This document shows positions 1-7,701 of a stretch of 10,626 nt of DNA, piece by piece. The stretch is taken from assembly GCA_910587755.1 (NCBI GenBank), contig CAJUNZ010000095.1:1-10626 (forward strand). Direction: 5' to 3'. The position numbers and the translations under genes were made by a program. This DNA is from an uncultured Acetatifactor sp. (GTDB lineage Bacteria; Bacillota; Clostridia; Lachnospirales; Lachnospiraceae). Under the pieces are notes generated by a model, which was given only the letters and a program-made list of their open reading frames with translations, was not told where the DNA came from and did not search any database. Numbering within the stretch: position 1 is the first letter of the stretch; each line of letters begins with the position of its first letter.

Positions 1-81
1 ATCCGCGCCCCAGCAGACGCCGGCCCTCTCCCCCATAAGAGTGATGGGGTCTTTCGGCGTTTCCTTTAAGATTGTTACCAT
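1..81 (-). CDS. thyX: FAD-dependent thymidylate synthase, N-terminal fragment (runs off window)
   Basis: Only the first 27 codons lie in the window. The ATG is at 81-79, preceded by GGGAGG with a 6-base spacer after GGAGG, so the start is well supported. The peptide begins MVTILKETPKDPITLMGERA and continues GVCWGAD. I recognise this as the N-terminus of a ThyX variant common in Clostridia, where a hydrophobic strand is followed by an 'xxGExAGxCWG' helix. ThyX methylates dUMP to dTMP using methylenetetrahydrofolate, with FAD and NAD(P)H as reductant, in the cytoplasm. The catalytic RHR-type motif lies outside the window, so the family call rests on a short stretch. It is about 100 bases downstream of the membrane-protein operon and may be a separate unit. 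Confidence 0.55.
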   Translation of the reverse strand, partial: MVTILKETPKDPITLMGERAGVCWGAD

Positions 82-105
82 GCTCTTCCTCCCTTGATAA
101 ACCGC

Positions 106-154
106 CGGAAATACCCTGCCCGCTGTATTCAGAATCAAGCCCCGGGTATTTCCG
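106..154. repeat. 11-bp perfect inverted repeat between the membrane-protein operon and thyX
   Basis: CGGAAATACCC at 106-116 is the exact reverse complement of GGGTATTTCCG at 144-154, with a 27-base loop. On the minus strand it lies between the stop at 181 and the thyX start at 81. The downstream arm is followed by GCGGTTTATC rather than a U-tract, so it is not a standard rho-independent terminator. It could be an RNA structure in the thyX leader, a weak or factor-dependent terminator, or an operator. The repeat is seen directly; its role is unknown. Confidence 0.7.
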
Positions 155-180
155 TCCTGCCTTCTCTCCACTGTAAAACT

Positions 181-996
181 TCACTTTCTGCCAGGCACAG
201 TCAGCTCCCTGGCGGGATCTCTGTAAATGACATAGCCGTCTATCTCATCCACCAGAATCCACCCGTAATCCTTCGGATCGCCCAGAATCACTTTGTCCGC
301 TCTCAGGATACAGAAATGACAGTCCTCCTGCCGCACCAGGGCCGCCAGCTCCTCCATGTCCACTTCCTCCGCCTCCATGGCGGTGCACAGATCGCTGTCA
401 TAGTTCCACCGCTCCACCATCATCTCCCTGCCATAGGGCATGCAGACCAGGGGAGTATACTGCCGCACATACTGCACCAGCTCCAGGGGAAATACCGCCA
501 TAACCTCCCTGCCGGGCACCACAATGGCATCGCAGATATGAACCACACTGTCCGGCACATGATAAAAGTTCTGGGCTTTGACAAAATTGGGATTGCTGTA
601 CACATAGCTGCCCGACACAGCCAGGACCGCCCCCATCCCCAGAACCGCCCCGCCGCAGGCAAAGCCTTTTTTCAGCCGGGCCTTCTTTCCCCCTGCCGTC
701 TGTCTGCCCCAGGCCTGTCCAAAGATATGAAGAACAGTGTATGCATTCACAAGGGTGACGGGCAGAAGCCACAGGATACGGTAATAGATCTCCTCCTCCG
801 CCATGCGGAAAACCAGCTCCGCAAACAGGGGGTTGAAATACAAAAGCAGAACCACCACGGGCATGTAGACAAAAAGAATCCTGACGGACTCATCCTTTTC
901 CCGCACCCACAGATAGGCCAGGGACAGAACAAACCACACCGTCAGAAGCCCCGTGCCCATATATTCCCGGAACAGATTCAGCGCTTCACTCCACAT
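181..996 (-). CDS. Membrane protein with four TM segments and an extracytoplasmic C-terminal domain, unknown function
   Basis: A 271-residue protein using the ATG at 996. That start has GGAGG six bases upstream (GGTGGAGG-ATGTCT-ATG). The frame is also open to a GTG at 1014, which abuts the upstream TGA directly (277 residues), but its RBS is weaker. Four hydrophobic segments are visible at roughly 14-31, 40-55, 73-92 and 112-132. A soluble tail of about 140 residues follows, probably outside the membrane. Notable stretches are AEEEIYYR (67-73) ahead of TM3, FYHVPDSV (144-151), and MPYGRE (186-191). The tail alternates strands and helices. I do not know a named family; I have an impression of similar proteins accompanying DUF6077 proteins in Lachnospiraceae. 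It is the last gene of the putative glycosylation operon and may form a complex with the preceding protein. Confidence 0.85.
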   Translation of the reverse strand: MWSEALNLFREYMGTGLLTVWFVLSLAYLWVREKDESVRILFVYMPVVVLLLYFNPLFAELVFRMAEEEIYYRILWLLPVTLVNAYTVLHIFGQAWGRQTAGGKKARLKKGFACGGAVLGMGAVLAVSGSYVYSNPNFVKAQNFYHVPDSVVHICDAIVVPGREVMAVFPLELVQYVRQYTPLVCMPYGREMMVERWNYDSDLCTAMEAEEVDMEELAALVRQEDCHFCILRADKVILGDPKDYGWILVDEIDGYVIYRDPARELTVPGRK

Positions 997-1014
997 AGAC
1001 ATCCTCCACCACAC

Positions 1015-2085
1015 TCATCCTTCCAGAAACAGATACAACAGGGCATAGCACACGCAGGGAAGGCAGCTTAAAGCCATGGGGGCCAGCACCCCCGGCCTTT
1101 TGTAACTCACCGCTCCCAGTATCCCCACAATGCCCACACCCATGCAGACAATCAGAGCCCCCAGGGTACTGCACAGGCATGCGCTCACCGCAGCCGCCCC
1201 CAAAAGCAGATACATGGACGGGGGAATCTTCTCCTTTTCCTGGAGTTTTTTCAACAGCCCCAGAAGAACCAGGAACAGGAAAGGCAGCACAATACTCCCC
1301 AGGGCGGCCTTTCCCTGCCTGCTTCTGGCTATCATAAAGTTTTCCACTGTATATATGGAATAATCCCCGAAAATTACTCCCAGTTCCACAAACAGCATAA
1401 ACAGGGGCAGCTTCCACCCTTTCTCGGGAAAAAGCCTTCTCCCCAGAAGCCCGAACACGGCGTAGGCCATGGCTATCAGCACAAGGGGCAGCACCACCTG
1501 GGCCACCGAAACCGTCCGCATGCCCGACACCCGGGACAGAAAGGAAATCCACAGCGGAAAAGGCGCCAGGCTGTGCCGGGTGTCCAGGCCGGTGGTAAGC
1601 CCTGTGTAGGGAATTCTCTGGTACATGGTGCCTGATTCCTCCGTGAGCACAGAGACCGCCACATAGTACGCGTCATCTCCGTCGGCATAAGCCAGCCGCA
1701 CCGCCTGAACCATCTGGAACAAAAACAGCCCCCAGAACAGGAGCCAAAGGGCTGCCTCCACCGGCTGCCTTCCCCTGAAAAAGCGGCCCAGGGACCAGGC
1801 AGGCAGCGACGCTCCCCTGGCCAAACGCCGTATCTCTGCCGCGGAGGCCAGAAGTGCCAGGGCTGCCGTGTATCCTAAAAACAGCGCGGACACGTTCCCA
1901 AAACTTCTCTCCCTGAGAATCAGAGGCACGCAGATAAGCTGGAACCCCATCCACAGAAGAAACTGCCCGCTGACCCAGCGGAAGAGCAGGCTGCCGCTTC
2001 CTCTGTCTGTGCGTGCAAATATGCTCCCCGCCAGGACGGGGACCACTAGCAGGAATAATGCAAGAATCAATAACTGTACCGCCAA
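1015..2085 (-). CDS. DUF6077-like multi-spanning membrane protein, GT-C-like
   Basis: A 356-residue, very hydrophobic protein with about nine or ten membrane segments (roughly 3-22, 33-56, 66-82, 110-130, 193-215, 225-240, 263-279, 290-310, 312-328, 334-353). It resembles DUF6077 membrane proteins. The loop after the fourth segment holds ADGDDAYY (134-141), which looks like the first-loop acidic motif of GT-C lipid-sugar-dependent glycosyltransferases. A second recognisable stretch is ENFMIARSRQGKA (248-260). Both suggest a membrane sugar transferase or its relative, but no activity is shown. The start is a TTG at 2085, 29 bases after the upstream stop, with AGGA close upstream; no nearby ATG fits. 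The TGA at 1017-1015 abuts a possible GTG of the next gene, so the two are probably translationally coupled. Confidence 0.85.
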   Translation of the reverse strand: MAVQLLILALFLLVVPVLAGSIFARTDRGSGSLLFRWVSGQFLLWMGFQLICVPLILRERSFGNVSALFLGYTAALALLASAAEIRRLARGASLPAWSLGRFFRGRQPVEAALWLLFWGLFLFQMVQAVRLAYADGDDAYYVAVSVLTEESGTMYQRIPYTGLTTGLDTRHSLAPFPLWISFLSRVSGMRTVSVAQVVLPLVLIAMAYAVFGLLGRRLFPEKGWKLPLFMLFVELGVIFGDYSIYTVENFMIARSRQGKAALGSIVLPFLFLVLLGLLKKLQEKEKIPPSMYLLLGAAAVSACLCSTLGALIVCMGVGIVGILGAVSYKRPGVLAPMALSCLPCVCYALLYLFLEG

Positions 2086-2114
2086 TGTTCCTGTTTCCTT
2101 TCCCGGCGCCGTCT

Positions 2115-4031
2115 TCAGCCGCCGATGGCATACACGTAGATCTGGTAATAGCTGTCCTGGGTCTCAAAAGGGGTTTCCCTCATAAGCCGCAGGCCCTGCT
2201 GCCCCGCATTCCCGATGGGGGCGGCGGACAGCAGATACTCCGCTCCCATCTGCTCCAGGACATCCACATCCACCTGGTACTCCTGAAAGGAGAACCGGTT
2301 CTTCTCTATGGTATAGTAGCCGGGGCACTCCGCGCTGAACAGATAGCACCTGTTTCCCCAGGTGTCAAAATAGCTCTCCAGGTATTCGCTTTTGTCCAGC
2401 TCCGGGGCTATGGCCCTGCGAAATAAGTGTTTGTAATCAAGGGAGTAGTTATTGGAATAACCGTCCAGGCTGTGAAAGCCGTGGTAGAGCGCCGCCGCAG
2501 GGTCAATGCCCAGGCTTACCACATAGTATTCATCCTGTCCTTTCCCTGTCTGTTCCGCCAGGAAATCCCGTACCTGTTCCATCACTCCCACCGCGTAATA
2601 ATCACTGTAACTGAGCAGGCCGTATTGAGGATTGCGCAGCTTTTGAATGTTGGATTTTATATCTCCAATCATCAGGATCCGGAAACCGGCTGCCGCCGCT
2701 GCCAGTGTGACCGCCGCCATACCGCACCCCGCCGCCATGCGTCCCAACCCCCTCTTCTGCCCCAGCAGACTCCAGAGAGCGGAAAAGCCGCAGGCCGCCG
2801 CCAGATACCACAGACAGGGAGCCATCCACAGAAGCCTGTCCAGCTGGAAAGCCCCCAGTGTCCCCAAATCCCCCCGCAGAGCCATCCCGGAAGAGCTGCC
2901 CCAAAATGCCGCCCCCAGGGCAAGGCACACGGCGATTCCAATGCACAGGCCCATATTCTTTAAATTCCGGATTGTCTCCCCGGGCAGCCTCCCCAAAACT
3001 CCTGGGGCTGATCGCTCCGGACGCTCTCCCCTAACCCCTGACGCAGACTGCTCTGAATGTGTCCCAAGGGTTTTCTCAAGGGAATGTTCCGGTTCCTCTG
3101 ACGCTCTGGATTCCAAGAGCAGGCACACCGCCAGAACCACCGCAAGCACAGCCAGAAGAATCAGAAGAAGAACACCGTGGTGCCCTTCGCTGTGCTGTCC
3201 TCCCACAAAGAGATCCTGCCAGAAGAGATGCCAGAAAGGGGTGGCGTTCAGGACATATTCCGCTTTGTGAGAGACAAAGGAATCCCCGATTCCCGCCAGC
3301 TGGCACAGAAGCCGGAAATTCTCCGCCACATAAACCACAAGGAGCAGCTGCCAGGCAGCCAGGAAATGCCAGGAATGCTTCTTTTTGAACAAATCCCACA
3401 GAAAAACCACCACTCCCACACCAAGGAGCCCGAAACCCGCCAGCACCAGGGAGGAAGAAAACCCAAACAATGCCGTACAGCAGTAGGCACACACCAGATA
3501 CTTTCCCTCCCGCAGTTTCAGGCCGCACCAGAAGAGCAGGGGAATTCCATACTGGGACAGCCCATACACCGGCAGAAACGGCAGAAAACCGTAGAGTACT
3601 CCCGCCGCTGCTGCCACAGAAGTCCTCTTTGTGAGATGAGACACCAGCAGAAACATTCCTGCAAATCCTGTCAGACGGCCAACCAGAAGCATCACCGTCA
3701 GAGCGGCGAAATAATCTCCTCCCAGAAACAGCAGCACAAATACCGGAGCCGGCAAGGTCAGAGCGGTCTTGGACATTCCGCCCATAAATTCCGGCAGCAC
3801 ATCCCCTGAAAAAAGATGTTTTGCCTGGAGAATATAAGCAATCATCTCTCCGTCCAGCTGGTCGTGATAGGTAAAAATGGATTCCTGTCCCAGGATCAGA
3901 TTGGGCAGCACCGAAATCCCCATCAGAAGCATTCCTGCCCAGAACCAGAAATGGGCTGAAATCCCCTTCCTGTTGTCTTTCCTGCCAGATGAACTCCTAT
4001 CATGGCCACATGCCGGCGCCCCTTTCTCCAT
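2115..4031 (-). CDS. DUF6044-like membrane protein, probable GT-C/YfhO-type transferase
   Basis: A 638-residue polytopic protein. After a basic N-terminus, TM1 (about 27-47) is followed by an external loop with TYHDQLDGE (54-62), an acidic motif placed like the catalytic loop of GT-C enzymes. Further hydrophobic segments lie near 95-130, 138-170, 178-213, 222-240, 286-306, 358-377, 400-425 and 432-450. The last ~185 residues form an extracytoplasmic domain with ALYHGFHSLDGYSNNY (514-529) followed by DYKHLFR (532-538), which I recognise as typical of DUF6044. Similarity in layout to B. subtilis YfhO suggests transfer of a sugar from a polyprenyl phosphate to a surface polymer; that role is inferred. 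The ATG at 4031 lies inside the end of the upstream gene (32-base overlap) with GGGAGG about ten bases before it. Residues 308-352 are a hydrophilic, low-complexity insert between membrane segments. Confidence 0.9.
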   Translation of the reverse strand: MEKGAPACGHDRSSSGRKDNRKGISAHFWFWAGMLLMGISVLPNLILGQESIFTYHDQLDGEMIAYILQAKHLFSGDVLPEFMGGMSKTALTLPAPVFVLLFLGGDYFAALTVMLLVGRLTGFAGMFLLVSHLTKRTSVAAAAGVLYGFLPFLPVYGLSQYGIPLLFWCGLKLREGKYLVCAYCCTALFGFSSSLVLAGFGLLGVGVVVFLWDLFKKKHSWHFLAAWQLLLVVYVAENFRLLCQLAGIGDSFVSHKAEYVLNATPFWHLFWQDLFVGGQHSEGHHGVLLLILLAVLAVVLAVCLLLESRASEEPEHSLEKTLGTHSEQSASGVRGERPERSAPGVLGRLPGETIRNLKNMGLCIGIAVCLALGAAFWGSSSGMALRGDLGTLGAFQLDRLLWMAPCLWYLAAACGFSALWSLLGQKRGLGRMAAGCGMAAVTLAAAAAGFRILMIGDIKSNIQKLRNPQYGLLSYSDYYAVGVMEQVRDFLAEQTGKGQDEYYVVSLGIDPAAALYHGFHSLDGYSNNYSLDYKHLFRRAIAPELDKSEYLESYFDTWGNRCYLFSAECPGYYTIEKNRFSFQEYQVDVDVLEQMGAEYLLSAAPIGNAGQQGLRLMRETPFETQDSYYQIYVYAIGG

Positions 4032-5466
4032 GAACCTGCTCCCTCCCCATCAGCAACAGCACCATCCCAGGCCAAAGCTGGCTCACTGCTATGGTGCATT
4101 TGTAATCCATAACTCCCGCACCTCTCAGGGCGAACAGCGCCGTCTGAATGCCTGCCGCCAGAGCGCAGACTGCCAGGGCCGCTGCCGCCCTTCTCCATCC
4201 TCTGTTCTTTCCCGCCAGGAATTCTACGACCATAAGACACAGGCCCAGGGCCAGGCCTGCCCCATACCACCAGCAGCCATAGTCCACATAAAGCCTTGTA
4301 AGACGGGGAGCCTGTCCCCGCATGACTTCGTAATTCCTTCCTGTGAAAGAGTCATAGGCCTCCCCCTGAAGCTGCAGTTGAAAGACCAGGGGCGTCACAG
4401 CATATCCAAGCACATCCCACCCAATCTGCCGCACTACCATGGGCCAGTGAACCTGCCAGGCATACTCCGTCATCTCCCTGTAAAGCGCTCTGGCGGCGTC
4501 TTCCTCCAGCGCTTCCTCCACTGCAGCCTGTAAAACAGCCAGATTTCCAGGACAGTAGGATGCCTCCCACCACACACTGTCCGGAACGCCCGGCAGATAC
4601 TCGGTCCACCTGTCATGATCCTGCCACAGGGTGGGCCAGGCCACTCTGTCTGCCAGAACCGACTCCGGACTGCGCCGGGAACCATTCCGGCCTTCCTTTC
4701 CGGGGACACCGCCTTCTGAGACTTGTTCCATGTCCGCCGCTCCGCCGGCTCCAGAAGAACCCCCTGCCTCTTCCTGGCCGTCCCCTCCTTCCGAATACAC
4801 TGTTCCCTCCGGACTTGTACCTGGAACATTCATTCCATAAAACAGCCCCTCCGGACCATACAGCAGCACCATCAAACTCAGGCAGCACAGGGCCCCTGCG
4901 GCAGAGCACAGAGTCCGCTTCCCGGCTGACCATCGACGCAGCGGCGCCCACAGGCTGCATCGCAAAAACTGCCCTGCAGCCCGCTCACCGGGATGGGAAA
5001 AAGCCTCTGGGAAATTTCCAGGCCTGCTCCACTTCCTGAGAAACAACAGTTCCAGCAGGAAAGAAAGCATCAGCAGAAACAATGAGCCCTGGAAAGAACT
5101 GGGCAGCACCGCCAGATGGCACTGCAGTGCAAAAGGATAGGCCAGCAGTGCCAGACTTCCCCACAGGGCAGCCTGACCGGCTTTTCTCCCGGCGCTCCCC
5201 GCTGCCCACAGAAACCTGCTCAGGAAACGATATCCGGCCCCCCATGCAGCCGCCAGCTGCATCAAATATAGAAGAAAGGGGACTTTTCCGAAAAGCCCGC
5301 TCACCCCCTGGTACAGGGCAGACTCCGGCTCCGGAAAATCCTGTACCCCGCCTAAGTTGCAGCACAGCCACAAAAGCCCCAGAGCCGTCTGGACGCCGAA
5401 ACCTGCCAGAAGCATTCCCTTTATCACGCCCCGCCCACGGAGGGACACCCACTTTCTAACCCCCAT
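4000..5466 (-). CDS. Membrane protein with large extracytoplasmic domain, unrecognised
   Basis: A 488-residue protein that I do not recognise. Hydrophobic segments appear near 15-37, 62-82, 98-118, 125-143, 187-205, 399-417, 425-447 and 456-473. Between the fifth and sixth lies a soluble region of about 190 residues that should face outside. Its first part (about 212-268) is a Gly/Ser/Glu-rich linker. The rest is Trp- and acid-rich, with DRVAWPTLWQDHDRW (273-287) and DSVWWEASYCPGN (296-308). A second recognisable stretch is VMDYKCTIAVSQLWPG (452-467). The start ATG at 5466 is 11 bases after the transaminase stop, with AGGA close upstream. It shares 32 bases with the next gene, so co-expression is near certain. 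The position between sugar enzymes and GT-C-like proteins suggests a role in surface glycan assembly, such as acceptor binding, flipping or transfer; this is inference only. Confidence 0.85.
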   Translation of the reverse strand: MGVRKWVSLRGRGVIKGMLLAGFGVQTALGLLWLCCNLGGVQDFPEPESALYQGVSGLFGKVPFLLYLMQLAAAWGAGYRFLSRFLWAAGSAGRKAGQAALWGSLALLAYPFALQCHLAVLPSSFQGSLFLLMLSFLLELLFLRKWSRPGNFPEAFSHPGERAAGQFLRCSLWAPLRRWSAGKRTLCSAAGALCCLSLMVLLYGPEGLFYGMNVPGTSPEGTVYSEGGDGQEEAGGSSGAGGAADMEQVSEGGVPGKEGRNGSRRSPESVLADRVAWPTLWQDHDRWTEYLPGVPDSVWWEASYCPGNLAVLQAAVEEALEEDAARALYREMTEYAWQVHWPMVVRQIGWDVLGYAVTPLVFQLQLQGEAYDSFTGRNYEVMRGQAPRLTRLYVDYGCWWYGAGLALGLCLMVVEFLAGKNRGWRRAAAALAVCALAAGIQTALFALRGAGVMDYKCTIAVSQLWPGMVLLLMGREQVHGERGAGMWP

Positions 5467-5477
5467 AGTTCCTGTCC

Positions 5478-6608
5478 CTATCCAAAGAAGTCCTTGACAC
5501 TGTCACAGATCTCATCCACCTGGGCCAGGGTAAGTCCATAATACATGGGCAGTCTCATCAGGCGCTCACTCTCCCTGGTAGTATATTTGTCCTCCCCGTG
5601 AAATCTGCCGAATTTCTGTCCCGCAGGGGCTGTATGCAGTGGAATATAGTGGAACACTGCCTTGATCCCCTTCTCCTTGAGATGGTCAATCAGAGCGGTT
5701 CTCACCTCAATGTCGGCCGCCTTCACATAGAACATATGTCCATTATGAACACAGTTTTCCGGAACCACCGGCAGATCCAGCTTCCCTGCCTCCGCCAGGG
5801 GCTGCAGCCTCTCATAATAGCGGTTCCAGATCTCCAGCCTGGCTTCGTTGATCTCCTCCGCAATCTCCAGCTGGGCATACAGATAGGCCGCGTTCATATC
5901 GCTGGGCAGATAAGAGGATCCATAGTTGATCCAGGTGTATTTGTCAATCTGCCCCCGGTAGAACTTACTCCGGTTGGTTCCCTTCTCCCGGATGATTTCC
6001 GCCTCTTCCACATCCTTTTCATCCCGGATCAGAAGCGCTCCTCCCTCACCCATGCTGTAATTTTTTGTCTCATGAAAGCTGAAGCACCCGAAGTTTCCAA
6101 AAGTGCCCAGAGCCCTGCCCTTGTAGGTGGACATAATCCCCTGGGCCGCGTCCTCCACCACCGCCAGACCATGCCTGTCTGCCACTTCCATAATGGTATC
6201 CATCTCGCAGGAAACACCCGCATAATGGACGGGTACAATGGCCTTCGTCCTCTCTGTCACCGCCGCTTCCACCAGTTTTTCATCCATATTCATGGTGTCC
6301 GGCCTGATATCCACGAACACCGGCACCGCTCCCCGGAGCACAAAGGCGTCAGCGGTGGACACAAAAGTAAATGCGGGCATAATAACCTCATCCCCGGCTT
6401 TTATATCCGGCAGCAACAGGGCCGCCAGCTCCGTGGCATGGGTACAGGAAGTTGTCAGAAGGCACTTGGCGGTGCCGGTCTTCTCCTCAATCCACCTGCT
6501 GCACTTTTTGGTATAGGCTCCGTCCCCGCAGATCTTCTGATTTCTGACACATTCCTGAATATATTCCATAGCCTTATCCGCACAGGGCGGCACGTTAAAA
6601 TTAATCAT
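5478..6608 (-). CDS. wecE: dTDP-4-amino-4,6-dideoxygalactose transaminase (WecE/RffA family)
   Basis: A PLP-dependent sugar aminotransferase of the DegT/DnrJ/EryC1/StrS group. It is 376 residues, the same length as E. coli WecE as I recall it, and clearly similar along its whole length. WecE moves the amino group of glutamate to dTDP-4-keto-6-deoxyglucose to give dTDP-4-amino-4,6-dideoxygalactose. Visible signatures are KICGDGAYTKKC (25-36), DEVIMPAFTFVSTADAFVLR (73-92), VVEDAAQG with cofactor Asp153, SFHETKN with Schiff-base Lys182, and FHYIPLH (319-325). The ATG at 6608 is chosen because the family begins 'MIxFNxPP' and GGAG lies about five bases upstream; the frame stays open 37 codons further. 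It is 67 bases after the glycosyltransferase and 11 before the next gene. No rmlA or rmlB for the substrate is in the window. A related 4-amino sugar product cannot be excluded. Confidence 0.93.
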   Translation of the reverse strand: MINFNVPPCADKAMEYIQECVRNQKICGDGAYTKKCSRWIEEKTGTAKCLLTTSCTHATELAALLLPDIKAGDEVIMPAFTFVSTADAFVLRGAVPVFVDIRPDTMNMDEKLVEAAVTERTKAIVPVHYAGVSCEMDTIMEVADRHGLAVVEDAAQGIMSTYKGRALGTFGNFGCFSFHETKNYSMGEGGALLIRDEKDVEEAEIIREKGTNRSKFYRGQIDKYTWINYGSSYLPSDMNAAYLYAQLEIAEEINEARLEIWNRYYERLQPLAEAGKLDLPVVPENCVHNGHMFYVKAADIEVRTALIDHLKEKGIKAVFHYIPLHTAPAGQKFGRFHGEDKYTTRESERLMRLPMYYGLTLAQVDEICDSVKDFFG

Positions 6609-6675
6609 TCTGGCTCCAATCTGCCCGTTTGGGGCGGGTGAAAACTTCTCGAAAACTCTGTCTTTCCAGGACCCC

Positions 6676-7635
6676 TCAGTCCCCTTTTTTCCAGGCTCCC
6701 ACCACGGAGCCCTGCACATTGTCCGTCACCTTGCTGATGATATATTTGGGGCGGCCTTTGACCTCCTCATAGATCCTGGCCACATAATGGCCGATGATCC
6801 CAAGGCTCAGCATCAGAAAGCCCCCGATAATGAGAACCAGCAGAATCACCGTGGTAAATCCTTCCACAGATGTGCCGGAAAGATACTTTACCAGGGTCTG
6901 CACAAAGAGCACCAGGCTGAACAGAATGGAGACCATCCCCATCACCGTCACCAGCTGCAGGGGAAGGGTGCTGAAAGAGGTGGCGTTGGCCACAGCGTAT
7001 TTCATCAGGCTGAACACGGACCATTTGCTCTCCCCGTAAAGCCTCTCCTGCACCTCATAGGTGACGCTCTCTCTGCGGAACCCTGCCCAGAAACTCAGCG
7101 CCCGAAAGAAGGTATTCCGCTCCGGCAGTGCCAGAAGCACATCCACCACCTTCCGGTCCAGGAGCTTGAAATCCGAGGAAGCGTTCATATCCATCTTGAT
7201 CAGGCAGCTCATAATCCTGTAGAACAGCCCGGCGGAAAGCTTGTGTGCCAGACTTTCCTTCCCCCGGCTGCACTTGACGCCCTCCACTACCTCTGCCCCC
7301 TCCTGCCACAGCTGCCACATCTCCGGCACCTTCTCCGGCGGATGCTGCAGGTCGCAGTCCATAACCACCACCGCGTCCCCTGCCGCCATCTCCAGACCTG
7401 CAAAAATGGCCGCTTCCTTGCCGAAGTTCCTGGAAAACTCTGCCCCGCGAATCCGGGCGCTGGCCACAGAGGCCTCCTGGATCCGGGCAAAAGTGCCGTC
7501 CCTGGAACCGTCGCTGACAAAGATTAGTTCGTAGTCAATTTTCTTTTCCTCAAGCATGTCCGACAGCACCCGGACAGTGTTGGCAATATTTTGTTCTTCA
7601 TTGTAAGCCGGCAGTACAATGGATAAAAGCGCCAT
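6676..7635 (-). CDS. Polyprenyl-phosphate glycosyltransferase, GT2 (CsbB/GtrB/ArnC-like)
   Basis: A 319-residue membrane-anchored family 2 glycosyltransferase. It starts with the GT-A nucleotide-binding strand LSIVLPAYNEEQNI (4-17), continues with FVSDGSRDGT (39-48), and carries the DXD-type metal and donor site in MDCDLQHPPE (92-101, Asp93 and Asp95). ERLYGESKW (197-205) is the usual loop before the membrane part. Two membrane helices (about 229-250 and 264-285) close the protein, as in CsbB, GtrB and ArnC. These enzymes load a sugar from a nucleotide donor onto undecaprenyl phosphate at the inner membrane face. The sugar here is unknown; with WecE next door, an amino-dideoxyhexose is possible, but glucose or GlcNAc are equally typical. 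The ATG at 7635 has GGGGAG five bases upstream, and the frame is open further back without family support. It is the first gene of the operon. Confidence 0.93.
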   Translation of the reverse strand: MALLSIVLPAYNEEQNIANTVRVLSDMLEEKKIDYELIFVSDGSRDGTFARIQEASVASARIRGAEFSRNFGKEAAIFAGLEMAAGDAVVVMDCDLQHPPEKVPEMWQLWQEGAEVVEGVKCSRGKESLAHKLSAGLFYRIMSCLIKMDMNASSDFKLLDRKVVDVLLALPERNTFFRALSFWAGFRRESVTYEVQERLYGESKWSVFSLMKYAVANATSFSTLPLQLVTVMGMVSILFSLVLFVQTLVKYLSGTSVEGFTTVILLVLIIGGFLMLSLGIIGHYVARIYEEVKGRPKYIISKVTDNVQGSVVGAWKKGD

Positions 7636-7682
7636 TTCTGCTCCCCTCATATCCGCACCTGACAGAACTTGTCTCATTTTTT

Positions 7683-7696
7683 CCAGTCTAAACTGG
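7683..7696. promoter_or_regulatory. Palindrome at the predicted transcription start
   Basis: CCAGT-CTAA-ACTGG, with perfect 5-bp arms and a 4-base centre, starts six bases downstream of the -10 box and covers roughly +1 to +14 of the operon transcript. The position would suit a repressor operator or a 5'-end hairpin that stabilises the mRNA. The arms are short, so chance is possible. Confidence 0.4.
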
Positions 7697-7701
7697 CTTT
7701 G

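Noticed and set aside
94..1071. Long open frame on the plus strand antisense to the 271-residue membrane protein
   Set aside because: The His/Pro/Gln-rich translation is typical of an antisense shadow, and the minus-strand frame has good membrane-protein structure and an RBS.
5598..6641. 347-codon plus-strand open frame opposite the transaminase
   Set aside because: The minus strand encodes a full-length WecE with all catalytic residues; the antisense frame has no recognisable domain.
6609..6675. Internal promoter or terminator between the glycosyltransferase and transaminase
   Set aside because: Only a 4-bp GCCC/GGGC stem is seen, and no convincing -35/-10 pair, so the genes are treated as one transcript.
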